Source of the DNA: an uncultured Clostridia bacterium | GTDB lineage: Bacteria > Bacillota > Clostridia > Lachnospirales > Anaerotignaceae | Assembly (NCBI GenBank): GCA_944378105.1 | Contig: CALWGC010000017.1 | Span: 92,932-156,931, forward strand | DNA: 64,000 nt | Reading direction: 5' to 3' | Shown here: positions 52,234-60,433 of the stretch, one piece after another | How the letters are laid out: each line of letters opens with the position of its first letter | Position numbering within the stretch: position 1 is the stretch's first letter | Notes under the pieces: generated by a model | Seen by the model: the letters and a program-made list of their open reading frames with translations, nothing else | What the model was told of the DNA's origin: nothing | Databases searched by the model: none | Program-made: the position numbers and the translations under genes

Positions 52234-52914
52234 TTATAAAAACAGAGCAATGACCACCGTCAATAACCCGGTAATCCCCACGGCCAAACCGCTCATGGCG
52301 CCTTCCACCTCGCCAATTTCAATGGCCTTGGACGTGCCGGCCGCCGAGGAGCTGACCCCAATGGCAACCCCTGTAGCCACCCGGTTTTTCCAGCGGAGAA
52401 TCTGAATGAAGATGGGCACCGTTACGGCCCCCACAATGCCGCTAAAAATCACCACGGCCACCGTCACCGGCACAATGCCGCCCAAGTTTTCGGCCACTTC
52501 CATGGCAATGGGCGACGTGGCGGCACGGGGAATCATGGTGGCCACCAACTCGTCGGTCAATCCAAACAAACGGCAAAAAACAATGCTGCAAATCACCGAT
52601 ACCACACTGCCCACGATACACCCCACAAGCACCGGCAGCAAATTTTTCTTTAACGTCTCCAGTTCTTTATAAATGGAGATCCCAAGCATGGCCGTCGCCG
52701 GTACCAGCAACAGCGTAATACCCGATGCGCCCTGATTATAGTCGGCATAAGGAATATCAAACACCGTCAGCACCAAAATACAAAGCGCAATGGCAATCAA
52801 AAGAGGATTGGCAATGGGTGTATTCCATTTTTGCTTAATCTTTAGCCCAATGGCATAGGTCAAACAACTCAAAAAAAGACCAAACATATCCGACTGCGTC
52901 AATACTTCTTTCAT
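52234..52914 (-). CDS. lrgB: LrgB family protein
   Basis: The 226-residue protein has about seven membrane segments and the LrgB/CidB signature ATMIPRAATSPIAMEVAENLGG (split here: ATMIPRAATSPIAMEV then AENLGG) with a GVSSSAAGTSKAIEIG loop. LrgAB systems influence murein hydrolase activity and, in several Firmicutes, export pyruvate. The ATG at 52914 overlaps the lrgA stop (ATGA). Confidence 0.93.
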   Translation of the reverse strand: MKEVLTQSDMFGLFLSCLTYAIGLKIKQKWNTPIANPLLIAIALCILVLTVFDIPYADYNQGASGITLLLVPATAMLGISIYKELETLKKNLLPVLVGCIVGSVVSVICSIVFCRLFGLTDELVATMIPRAATSPIAMEVAENLGGIVPVTVAVVIFSGIVGAVTVPIFIQILRWKNRVATGVAIGVSSSAAGTSKAIEIGEVEGAMSGLAVGITGLLTVVIALFL

Positions 52915-53273
52915 TCCCGTCTCCCCCTTTTCATCCAAGCCGTCACCAACACCACCGTATAATAGGTGACTATCATGGTGATGATGGTGGAAAGAATGCT
53001 AATCAAAACAAGAATCAACACACTGCCCCGAATTTCTTCCAACCGCTCGATGATGCCCGTGGCGGAAGGTACGAAAAAGAAGGCCATATTGGAAAGCAAA
53101 AAATTGCCGCTTTCTTCGATGTCTCTTAACTTCAACCACCGAAACGCCAAAAACAGCAACGTCAATAACATCGCCATCACGCTGCCCGGAAACACAAACG
53201 GCAACAAAGAAGCAACCCCTTCGCCCAATAGGCAAAGCCCACAGATGATGGCAAATTGTTTGATGATTTTCAT
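52911..53273 (-). CDS. lrgA: CidA/LrgA family holin-like protein
   Basis: The 120-residue protein has four membrane segments and the family pattern LPFVFPGSVMAMLLTLLFLA (about 24-43) and LLSNMAFFFVPSATGI. It works with LrgB. It is first in the two-gene operon with its own strong promoter; no LytTR or CidR regulator gene is nearby. Confidence 0.92.
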   Translation of the reverse strand: MKIIKQFAIICGLCLLGEGVASLLPFVFPGSVMAMLLTLLFLAFRWLKLRDIEESGNFLLSNMAFFFVPSATGIIERLEEIRGSVLILVLISILSTIITMIVTYYTVVLVTAWMKRGRRE

Positions 53274-53311
53274 AAACTCTTCCCCTTTCTAACTTCCCAT
53301 CAGTCAGAAAA

Positions 53312-53340
53312 AGTGTACCATGGCTTTTTCAAAAAGTCAA
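53312..53340 (-). promoter_or_regulatory. lrgAB promoter
   Basis: TTGACT (53335-53340), a 17-base spacer and TACACT (53312-53317) on the minus strand. The -35 region shares an identical 15-mer with the yhdT-panF promoter. Confidence 0.7.
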
Positions 53341-53453
53341 AACGGACGGAGTTTGCTTCTTTATGATTTTTTTCCATTCTTTTGGTCTGACCTGCATACC
53401 ACTTGTCTTTTTTTTGCAGAAAAGAAACTTTTTCGCCGCTTTTTCTATGTTTA

Positions 53454-53462
53454 TGTTATACT
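53454..53462 (+). promoter_or_regulatory. Extended -10 promoter of the fumarate hydratase operon
   Basis: TGT-TATACT on the plus strand, 33 bases before the fumA start, without a good -35 box. Confidence 0.5.
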
Positions 53463-53494
53463 GAGAAGAAAGAATGAAGAAGCGGAGGAAAAAA

Positions 53495-54337
53495 ATGCGA
53501 GAAATCACCACAAATACCATCACCCAGGCAGTGAAAAAACTCTGCATGGATGCCAATTATTTTTTAAACGCCGATGTGTATGACGCATTGGAGAAAGCCA
53601 AAGAGACAGAAGTTTCGCCTGTAGGGCAAGAAATGCTCTGTCAAATCACCAAAAACGCCGACATTGCCGCCCAAAACCAGGTGCCCATCTGTCAGGATAC
53701 GGGACTAACGGTGGTCTTTGTCACCATCGGCCAGGAAGTGCACATCACAGGCGGGTCCTTGGAAGAAGCCATCCAAGAAGGGGTGCGGCAAGGCTATGTG
53801 GAAGGGTATCTGAGAAAGTCTGTGGTCAGCGATCCTTTCTTGCGGGTCAACACCAAAGACAACACCCCTGCCGTCATCCATTACCGCCTGGTGCCCGGCG
53901 ACACCTTCCAGCTGGACGTGGCCCCCAAGGGCGCTGGCAGTGAAAACATGAGCAAGGTCTTTTTGCTCAAACCCTCCGACGGCATCGAAGGGGCCAAGCA
54001 AGCCGTGCTGGATACAGTGGAAGCGGCGGGACCAAATCCCTGCCCACCCATTATCGTAGGCGTTGGCTGTGGCGGCAATATGGAAAAAGCAGCGCTGTTG
54101 GCCAAAGAAGCTTTGCTTCGCCCAGTGGGCAAGCATAACCCCCTGCCCCATATCTGCCAGATGGAAGAAGAACTGCTTTCCCGCATCAATGCCACCGGCA
54201 TCGGCCCCCAGGGCTTGGGCGGCCGCACCACGGCACTGGCCGTTAATGTAGAAGTGTACCCCACCCATATTGCCTGCCTGCCCGTTGCCGTCAGCATCAG
54301 CTGCCATGTCACCCGTCACACCCACTGCACGTTATAA
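53495..54337 (+). CDS. fumA: Fumarate hydratase, alpha subunit (class I, two-subunit)
   Basis: The 280-residue iron-sulfur subunit has VPICQDTGLTVVF (about 64-76), VGVGCGGNMEKAALLAKEAL and a C-terminal SISCHVTRH, which supply the three cluster Cys residues of class I fumarases and L-tartrate dehydratases. It interconverts fumarate and malate, or dehydrates tartrate. The ATG at 53495 has GGAGG before it. The beta subunit follows by 15 bases. Fumarase is favoured only by frequency. Confidence 0.9.
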   Translation: MREITTNTITQAVKKLCMDANYFLNADVYDALEKAKETEVSPVGQEMLCQITKNADIAAQNQVPICQDTGLTVVFVTIGQEVHITGGSLEEAIQEGVRQGYVEGYLRKSVVSDPFLRVNTKDNTPAVIHYRLVPGDTFQLDVAPKGAGSENMSKVFLLKPSDGIEGAKQAVLDTVEAAGPNPCPPIIVGVGCGGNMEKAALLAKEALLRPVGKHNPLPHICQMEEELLSRINATGIGPQGLGGRTTALAVNVEVYPTHIACLPVAVSISCHVTRHTHCTL

Positions 54338-54352
54338 AGGAGGCTCGTTTTT

Positions 54353-54910
54353 ATGACCCATGAGATTACCACCCCATTGACCAAAGAAACGGCCGCCACG
54401 TTGCGTGCCGGGGACATCATCCGCCTTTCCGGCGTCATCTATACCGCCCGGGACGCAGCCCACAAGCGGATGTTGGAAGAATACAAAACAACGGGAACCT
54501 TTCCCTTTGAGATGGAAAACGCCGTCATCTATTATGCCGGCCCGGCCCCGGCGAAGCCTGGCGCCGTCATCGGCCCCGCCGGCCCCACCACCAGCTATCG
54601 CATGGACGCCTATGCCCCCTTTTTGCTGGACCATGGCCAAACGGGCATGATCGGCAAAGGCAAGCGTAGCGACGAAGTGGTGGAAGCCATGAAACGGAAC
54701 AAAGCCGTCTATTTTGCTGCCACCGGCGGCGCTGCGGCCCTCATTTCCAGCCATATCAAAAAAGCCTGCATCATTGCCTATGACGACCTGGGTGCCGAAG
54801 CCATCCACCGCCTGGAAGTGGAAGACTTTCCCTGCATCGTCGTCATCGACAGCGAAGGCAACAATTTATATGAAACCGAAAAAGCAAAGTATCGTTTGGA
54901 AACAAAGTAA
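54353..54910 (+). CDS. fumB: Fumarate hydratase, beta subunit
   Basis: The 185-residue protein is the swivelling C-terminal domain subunit of class I fumarases: LRAGDIIRLSGVIYTARDAAH (LRAGDIIRLSGVIYTARD near 17-34), GPAGPTTSYRMD and MIGKGKRS are the expected anion-binding stretches. It completes the alpha subunit's active site. AAGGAGG precedes the ATG. Confidence 0.92.
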   Translation: MTHEITTPLTKETAATLRAGDIIRLSGVIYTARDAAHKRMLEEYKTTGTFPFEMENAVIYYAGPAPAKPGAVIGPAGPTTSYRMDAYAPFLLDHGQTGMIGKGKRSDEVVEAMKRNKAVYFAATGGAAALISSHIKKACIIAYDDLGAEAIHRLEVEDFPCIVVIDSEGNNLYETEKAKYRLETK

Positions 54911-54922
54911 GGAGGTCTTTTT

Positions 54923-55951
54923 ATGTCTATGGTAACCCTTGGCTCCACCGGTATCACCGTCCCCAAAAACGGCTTTGGGGCACTGCCCATTCAGCGTATT
55001 TCCAAAGACGATGCCGTCTACTTGCTCCACAAAGCCTATGACGCAGGCGTGCGCTTTTTTGACACGGCCCGCTCCTACACCGACAGCGAAGAAAAAGTAG
55101 GGGCAGCCTTCCACGATCGGCGGGAAAATATCATCCTGGCCACCAAAACACCGGCCAAGACGGCAGAAGATTTTTGGAAAGACCTGGAAAAGAGCCTTTC
55201 CCTGCTGCAAACCGATTACATCGATATTTACCAGTTCCATAATCCCCCCTTCTGCCCCAAACCAGGCGATGGCACCGGGCTGTATGAAGCTATGCTGGAG
55301 GCAAAGGCCCAGGGAAAAATCCGCCACATTGCCATCACCAATCACCGCCTGAATGTGGCCGAAGAAGCCATCGACAGCGGCTTATATGAAGTATTGCAAT
55401 TCCCCCTGTGCTATCTGGCCACAGAAAAGGATTTGCACATTGTAAAAAAATGTAAAGAAGCCAACATGGGCTTTTTGGCCATGAAAGGCCTTTCCGGCGG
55501 CCTCATCACCAACGCCCGGGCCGCTTATGCCTATTTGGACCAGCCAGGCTTTGAACATGTGGAAGCCATCTGGGGCGTACAAAGAGAACGGGAGTTGGAC
55601 GAATTTTTGGCCTGCATGGATAACCCACCGGCCATGGAAGGAGATCTCTTGGCCCTCATTGAAAAAGACAAACAGGAACTTTCCGGCAACTTCTGCCGCG
55701 GCTGTGGTTATTGTTCTCCTTGCCCGGTGGGCATTGAAATTTTTGACTGTGCCCGCATGAGCTTGATGATTCGCCGGGCTCCTTCGGCTGCCCAGTTGAC
55801 AGAGGAAAACCAGGCACGTATGAAAAAAATTGCCGATTGTATCCATTGCAACGCCTGCGTGAAAAAATGTCCTTATGGTCTCAATCCGCCCAAACTGCTG
55901 GAAGAAAACTACAAGGATTACATGGAAATTTTAGCAGGCAAACCACTGTAA
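54923..55951 (+). CDS. Aldo/keto reductase with C-terminal ferredoxin domain
   Basis: The 342-residue protein has an AKR barrel (about 1-255; FDTARSYTDSE includes the catalytic Tyr) and a C-terminal domain with two Cys clusters, CRGCGYCSPC (about 254-263) and CIHCNACVKKCPYG (about 301-314), for [4Fe-4S] centres. Such proteins are widespread in anaerobes; substrates are unknown. It is in an operon with fumarase subunits, 12 bases downstream, with AAGGAGG before the ATG. Confidence 0.93.
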   Translation: MSMVTLGSTGITVPKNGFGALPIQRISKDDAVYLLHKAYDAGVRFFDTARSYTDSEEKVGAAFHDRRENIILATKTPAKTAEDFWKDLEKSLSLLQTDYIDIYQFHNPPFCPKPGDGTGLYEAMLEAKAQGKIRHIAITNHRLNVAEEAIDSGLYEVLQFPLCYLATEKDLHIVKKCKEANMGFLAMKGLSGGLITNARAAYAYLDQPGFEHVEAIWGVQRERELDEFLACMDNPPAMEGDLLALIEKDKQELSGNFCRGCGYCSPCPVGIEIFDCARMSLMIRRAPSAAQLTEENQARMKKIADCIHCNACVKKCPYGLNPPKLLEENYKDYMEILAGKPL

Positions 55952-55969
55952 CAAGTTGGAGGTTTTTTT

Positions 55970-57019
55970 GTGGAATATGCCATTTTGCTTCACCCCGGTC
56001 ATAACCGGGTCTATTTTGAAACGTCAAAAACCCTTTCGGTGTCGGAACTGGCCCTGGCGGGAGAAAGCCTTTCTTCCCCCTGCCAACAGGTCCAGGTGGA
56101 AGAAATCGCCTCTGTGCCTTATGTCACATTCCAAACGGCAAAGCCCCTACAAGAAAGCGACTTTCTCCTTTTGGGACAGCTTTCCTTTGTCTATGCACTC
56201 TTTGAAAAGGCGAAAACGGACAAAGACATCCTGCTTCATCCCATTGCCTGCCCATCTTTGGGGTATCTGCCCGAAAGTATCCGCACCATTTTAAAATACA
56301 CCGGAAAAACCAACGAGCTGTTCACCCGCATGATGATCCAGGTGGCCCGTGCGGCCTGCACCTCTCAAACAAAAGGAGCGCCTTTGCGTCTGTTGGACCC
56401 GGTGGCCGGCAAGGGCACCACTTTGTCGGAAGGGCTGCTTTGTGGGATGCATAGTTTCGGCGTAGAAATCAACGCCGATACGGTCCACGAAGCCTATCAG
56501 TTTATGAAAAAATATTTGGAAACGGCCAAACAGAAACATGAAACCCATGTCGAACGCATCAGCGGCCAAAACCGCTCCTTCACCGCCAAACGGTATACCA
56601 TCGACTTTGCGCCCGATAAAGAGTCCATGAAAACGGCGCCTCTCCATTGGGAGCTGGTGGCCGGAAATTCCATCCACTGCGACCAATTGTTCAAGAAAAA
56701 TACCTTCGATCTCTTGGTGGGCGACCTGCCCTATGGCGTACAGCATGGAAGCAAAACCACATCCAAAAACAACAAGCGCCCCTCTTCCATCACCCGAAAC
56801 CCTTCGGAACTGATTGCCTCTTGTGCCCCTGCTTGGCGCAAGGTACTGAAACCAGGCGGCGTGTTGGCTCTGGCCTATAACCAGTTTTTGCTTTCCTTTG
56901 AGGAGTTTGCTGCCTTGCTGGAAGAGGCCGGTTTTACGGTTTTGAAAGAAGAAAAATACCGCCAGTTTACCCATCGGGTGGACCAGGCTATTTTGCGCGA
57001 CATCATACTGGCAAAATAA
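55970..57019 (+). CDS. TRM11/UPF0020-like RNA methyltransferase (GTG start)
   Basis: The 349-residue protein carries a class I SAM-methyltransferase domain of the UPF0020/TRM11 kind: LLDPVAGKGTTLSEGL (about 142-157) for SAM, and DLLVGDLPYGVQHG (about 254-267), a variant of the (D/N)PPY catalytic loop. The N-terminal domain is a divergent THUMP-like region. It probably methylates tRNA or rRNA; the target is unknown. The GTG follows TTGGAGG. It is last in the operon. Confidence 0.82.
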   Translation: MEYAILLHPGHNRVYFETSKTLSVSELALAGESLSSPCQQVQVEEIASVPYVTFQTAKPLQESDFLLLGQLSFVYALFEKAKTDKDILLHPIACPSLGYLPESIRTILKYTGKTNELFTRMMIQVARAACTSQTKGAPLRLLDPVAGKGTTLSEGLLCGMHSFGVEINADTVHEAYQFMKKYLETAKQKHETHVERISGQNRSFTAKRYTIDFAPDKESMKTAPLHWELVAGNSIHCDQLFKKNTFDLLVGDLPYGVQHGSKTTSKNNKRPSSITRNPSELIASCAPAWRKVLKPGGVLALAYNQFLLSFEEFAALLEEAGFTVLKEEKYRQFTHRVDQAILRDIILAK

Positions 57020-57062
57020 AAACAAGCCTTATCTTCTCCTCAAAAGAAGATAAGGCTTGTTT
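57019..57062. terminator. Bidirectional terminator
   Basis: AAACAAGCCTTATCTTC pairs with GAAGATAAGGCTTGTTT (17 bp) between convergent genes. Confidence 0.93.
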
Positions 57063-57065
57063 CTT

Positions 57066-57974
57066 TTACTCGCTTTTCACCTTTGTCACATTCCAAATCC
57101 CCACAAAAATCAAAATGGAGCCCACAAAGGTCATGGTGGTCATTGGCTCCTGCAAAAAGACAATACCCCCAAAGATAGAACAAACCGTTTGAATGTTGGC
57201 CAGGGTGGATAATTTCGTCACCGAAATCTTTCCAGCCCCGTAATTGACCAACATATTGCTGATGACCGAGCAAAATACGCTTAACATCAGCACCGGCACC
57301 AAAAACCCGGGCTCAAACACCGGCCCATAACAAGCCGCCACATCCCATCCGGCCGTCTGTAACGCCATCACGGTAAAAAACACCATGGAAACCAACAACA
57401 CGCAAAAGGTTCGCTCAAAGGGCGAAAATTCCAACGCCAAATAACGATTGGCCGTCCGGTAAACGGCGCAAGATACGGCCGTTAACAACAGCAGTACAAT
57501 CCCAATGGGTTTCCAAACACCCATGGAACTGCCGGAGACCGTAATGAGAATCACACCAAACACCGATACCACGCAAAAGACCACCTGTTTTTTGGCCGGA
57601 TATTCCCCCAGCGTCACCGTCGCCATCCCCATGGCAATGACCGGCACAATGGATAAAATCACACCGGCAAAGGTGGCATTGGTATACAAAATCCCGTAGG
57701 TCTCCAAAAGGAAGTAGACCGGCTCCATAATGGCCAGCGCCACCAACCGTTTCCACCGTTTTTTCACCGGCGAAAACTCACATTTTCCTGTGGCAAGCAT
57801 CCCCATCAAAATGAAAAACGCAATGGTAAACCGCACCGATAACAGCGTGTTTGGCCCGGCATAGTTGAGGGCCATACGGGTGAACATGAAGCTAAACCCC
57901 CATAACACCTGCCCGATGCACACGCATAAAATGGCCAGACCCACCTTTTTTTCTCGTTCCGTCTTTTCTCCCAT
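57066..57974 (-). CDS. DMT superfamily (EamA) transporter
   Basis: The 302-residue protein has ten membrane segments in two EamA repeats (RMALNYAGPNTLLSVRFTIA in the first; LSTLANIQTVCSIFGGIVFL in the second). EamA proteins export metabolites, amino acids or drugs. A divergent MerR gene and a promoter with a 19-base spacer suggest inducible expression. GGGGAGG lies 12 bases before the ATG, a rather long gap. Confidence 0.9.
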   Translation of the reverse strand: MGEKTEREKKVGLAILCVCIGQVLWGFSFMFTRMALNYAGPNTLLSVRFTIAFFILMGMLATGKCEFSPVKKRWKRLVALAIMEPVYFLLETYGILYTNATFAGVILSIVPVIAMGMATVTLGEYPAKKQVVFCVVSVFGVILITVSGSSMGVWKPIGIVLLLLTAVSCAVYRTANRYLALEFSPFERTFCVLLVSMVFFTVMALQTAGWDVAACYGPVFEPGFLVPVLMLSVFCSVISNMLVNYGAGKISVTKLSTLANIQTVCSIFGGIVFLQEPMTTMTFVGSILIFVGIWNVTKVKSE

Positions 57975-58126
57975 GTTTCTTTCGTTCCTCCCCTTCTGTC
58001 TGTGACCTCCCCTTTGTCACGTTTCTTTTCTGTCGCTTTTTTGGGCCATGGATCTTTTTGGTTTCGTCTTGCCTCTTTTTCGCTCTTGTGATACCATGGC
58101 AGCAAAGCGCTTTTGTTCCACTTTCC

Positions 58127-58157
58127 ATCATAAAGATTCCAGTTACTATAGAGTCAA
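58127..58157 (-). promoter_or_regulatory. MerR-type promoter of the DMT transporter gene
   Basis: TTGACT (58152-58157) and TATGAT (58127-58132) on the minus strand are separated by 19 bases, the stretched spacing typical of promoters activated by MerR-family proteins. A MerR gene starts 113 bases away on the other strand. Confidence 0.65.
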
Positions 58158-58163
58158 AAAAAA

Positions 58164-58190
58164 ATCTAACAAAAATATCTTTTGTTAGAT
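58164..58190. repeat. Perfect inverted repeat between the DMT and MerR genes
   Basis: ATCTAACAAAA and TTTTGTTAGAT (11 bp) flank ATATC. It lies between the divergent promoter and merR; an operator is more likely than a terminator because no gene ends here. Confidence 0.6.
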
Positions 58191-58269
58191 TGCCGATTTT
58201 TGTAAGATCAAACCAAAGCCCTTTTTGTCACAAAGGGGCTTCCTTCTTGCTGTAAAAGGAGATGTCAAA

Positions 58270-59076
58270 ATGGAGAAATTTTCAATTGGCATGACGGCCC
58301 GCCTCATGGGCATTTCCACCCACACCCTTCGCTTTTATTCCAACGAGGGACTGGTCACGCCGGAATATGTGGATGAAAAAACGGGGTATCGCTATTACAC
58401 CTTTCATCAACTGCATTATATCGACCGCATCAAATACCTGCGGGCCATGCATATCCCCCTCAAAGAAATTAAAATTGCCCTGCAAAATCAGTCCACCGAA
58501 AGCCTGCTGCCTTTTTTGAAGAAACGAAAAGAAGCCATTTCTTCCCAGTTGGAAGAGCTGGCTTTGGAACAAGAAAACTTGCAATGGTACATCGATTATT
58601 TTGAATACCCCAAAAAGCGTCTGCACCTGCGTCATCCCTATATCGTTCATTTTCCTCGCCGCTATGCCATGGCCACCTCCGTTGGCTGGGAGGAAAGCGT
58701 TTCCCAGGTGGAGACCCGGCTGGATGAAATCCGCAGTGAATCAAAGCTGAACATCCAAAGCTATCTGCGCCAATGGGGCTATACCTTGGATTATGATGCC
58801 TTCCGTTGTGGCACCTTTACACCAAAGCTACATTATATGTTTCTAAAGGAATGTCCCAAAACCGAATCCAACCAGGGGCATATTGTCTCTTTCCCGCCCG
58901 GCGACTATTTATGCCTGATGGCCAGAATCCGTGATCCCCAGTTTGACCTTTCCAGCATCGCACCTTTTTTTGAAACGGACAAAGAAGGAGAGCAGCTTTT
59001 GCTGGCCAATGAATACGAAGACCATCTATCGGAGTTTTCCCGCTGTCCCTATGAAGTACAGCTGTATTTGGGATAA
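58270..59076 (+). CDS. MerR family transcriptional regulator
   Basis: The 268-residue protein has a MerR DNA-binding domain (about 4-72; MGISTHTLRFYSNEGLVTP), a dimerisation helix (about 80-115) and a C-terminal region of about 150 residues that may bind a ligand. AAGGAG precedes the ATG at 58270. It is divergent from the DMT transporter and is the obvious candidate for activating it. Confidence 0.9.
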   Translation: MEKFSIGMTARLMGISTHTLRFYSNEGLVTPEYVDEKTGYRYYTFHQLHYIDRIKYLRAMHIPLKEIKIALQNQSTESLLPFLKKRKEAISSQLEELALEQENLQWYIDYFEYPKKRLHLRHPYIVHFPRRYAMATSVGWEESVSQVETRLDEIRSESKLNIQSYLRQWGYTLDYDAFRCGTFTPKLHYMFLKECPKTESNQGHIVSFPPGDYLCLMARIRDPQFDLSSIAPFFETDKEGEQLLLANEYEDHLSEFSRCPYEVQLYLG

Positions 59077-59110
59077 CTTTTCAGTTGCTTGAAAGTTTTT
59101 CCCCATCTTT

Positions 59111-59154
59111 GCCCGCCTTTTTCTGAGAAAAAAGAACAGGCGGGCCTTTTTTTC
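59111..59154 (+). terminator. Intrinsic terminator after merR
   Basis: GCCCGCC and GGCGGGC pair, followed by a seven-T run on the plus strand. Confidence 0.85.
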
Positions 59155-59210
59155 ATAAAAGTATAGAAAAACGATGGTTCTTCTCCTCGATTTTTGGCAG
59201 CTTTTTTCCA

Positions 59211-59241
59211 TTGACTTTCCAATCACATCATACCCTATCAT
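59211..59241 (+). promoter_or_regulatory. Candidate TRIC-gene promoter with 19-bp spacer
   Basis: TTGACT (59211-59216) and TATCAT (59236-59241) with 19 bases between, about 70 bases before the start. Confidence 0.4.
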
Positions 59242-59308
59242 AGAACCAAATCGAAGCAAACCTGCGGCAAAGAGCATTGCCGCACAAATACGGGGGAGGT
59301 TATTATCG

Positions 59309-59926
59309 TTGGAACTGATGACGGGATTGGAATATTTGGGTACGTTTTTCTTTGCTTTTTCCGGCGCAACGGTGGCCATGGACGAAAAGCTGGATTATCT
59401 GGGCGTTTTCTTTTTGGCCACCGTCACGGCCTTGGGCGGCGGATTGATGCGGGACGCCGTTTTATCTCGGGCAGAAATTTATGCCTTTTCCCACTGGCTT
59501 CCCTATGGACTGATTTTCCTGGCCACTTTAGCTGTCATCATTGGCAAATACCGTTTTCGCAGCACCTTGTTATTGACTGCCTTTGACGCCATCGGCTTGG
59601 CCGCCTTCACCTCCACGGCCAGCCACAACGCCATTCTTTCCGGCCAAAACCTGCTGGCCACGGCCTTTTGCGCCTTTGCCACGGCGGCCGGCGGCGGCAT
59701 CTTGCGGGATGTGGTGGTCAATCGCAAGCCCTATGTACTGCAAAAGGAAATTTATGGCCTACTGTCGCTTTTGGGCGCCCTGTTCCAGTGGTGTACCCAG
59801 TCTATTTTCAACGACGCCACCGCCTTGTTTTCCACGTTTTTGCTGGTTTTTTGTATCCGCATGGTCTGCTATCAAAAAAATCTCAATTTGCCCATTCCAA
59901 ATAATGCAATCGTTCAAGATGCTTAA
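59309..59926 (+). CDS. TRIC cation channel family protein (UPF0126, TTG start)
   Basis: The 205-residue membrane protein has seven hydrophobic segments in two repeats, each with the signature GGGLMRDAV (about 49-57) and GGGILRDVV (about 130-138). Bacterial TRIC proteins form trimeric monovalent cation channels. The TTG at 59309 follows GGGGGAGG with a 9-base gap and gives the family length; an ATG nine bases further is an alternative. Confidence 0.88.
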   Translation: MELMTGLEYLGTFFFAFSGATVAMDEKLDYLGVFFLATVTALGGGLMRDAVLSRAEIYAFSHWLPYGLIFLATLAVIIGKYRFRSTLLLTAFDAIGLAAFTSTASHNAILSGQNLLATAFCAFATAAGGGILRDVVVNRKPYVLQKEIYGLLSLLGALFQWCTQSIFNDATALFSTFLLVFCIRMVCYQKNLNLPIPNNAIVQDA

Positions 59927-59953
59927 CACCGGATTTTTCCGGTGTTATTTTTC
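59924..59953 (+). terminator. Terminator between convergent TRIC and glycosylase genes
   Basis: AACACCGGA and TCCGGTGTT pair with a TTTTT tail on the plus strand; the stem overlaps both stop codons. Confidence 0.75.
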
Positions 59954-60433
59954 GTCTTTCAGATAGTTTAACACCACACCATAGGCTTCCTTCAGCGCAT
60001 CCCACTTGACTTGGCAATTGGCGGGACTGGTGGAAGGTAGATAGGTGCTCTCTTTCCCCGTCAGTTTTTGATACAGTTTGGTGCCGGTTTTGCCGGTGGT
60101 AAAGACTTGGCGAATATCGGCTGTCTCAAAAATGGGCGAAAAGTCGTTGACCACCGGGTTTTTGATACTGCTATCCGATGCGCCGTTGATGTCGCAACTA
60201 TGAAGCACATCCCAAACGGCAATGCGGTTACGGAGCAAAAAGGCCCGCCGCTCTTCCACGGTCATGGGTTTTTCTTCGCCCAAAAGTTCCGCCATCACAC
60301 CCCAAAACCGGTTTTGGGGATGGCCATAGAAAAATCCCATTTCCCGGGATTTGGGAGAAGGGATGGTGCCTAAAATCAACACTCGGGAGCGGCTATCATA
60401 GACAGGCGCAATGCTATGTACAATGTGTTCCAT
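59945..60433 (-). CDS. DNA-deoxyinosine glycosylase (UDG family 6)
   Basis: The 162-residue protein has LILGTIPSPKSREMGFFYG (about 19-37) and HPQNRFW, the pattern of hypoxanthine-DNA glycosylases of the uracil-DNA glycosylase superfamily, and LPSTSPAN near the C-terminus. It removes deaminated adenine from DNA. Its ATG directly follows the stop of the HD hydrolase gene with no gap, so translation is coupled. Confidence 0.88.
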   Translation of the reverse strand: MEHIVHSIAPVYDSRSRVLILGTIPSPKSREMGFFYGHPQNRFWGVMAELLGEEKPMTVEERRAFLLRNRIAVWDVLHSCDINGASDSSIKNPVVNDFSPIFETADIRQVFTTGKTGTKLYQKLTGKESTYLPSTSPANCQVKWDALKEAYGVVLNYLKDEK

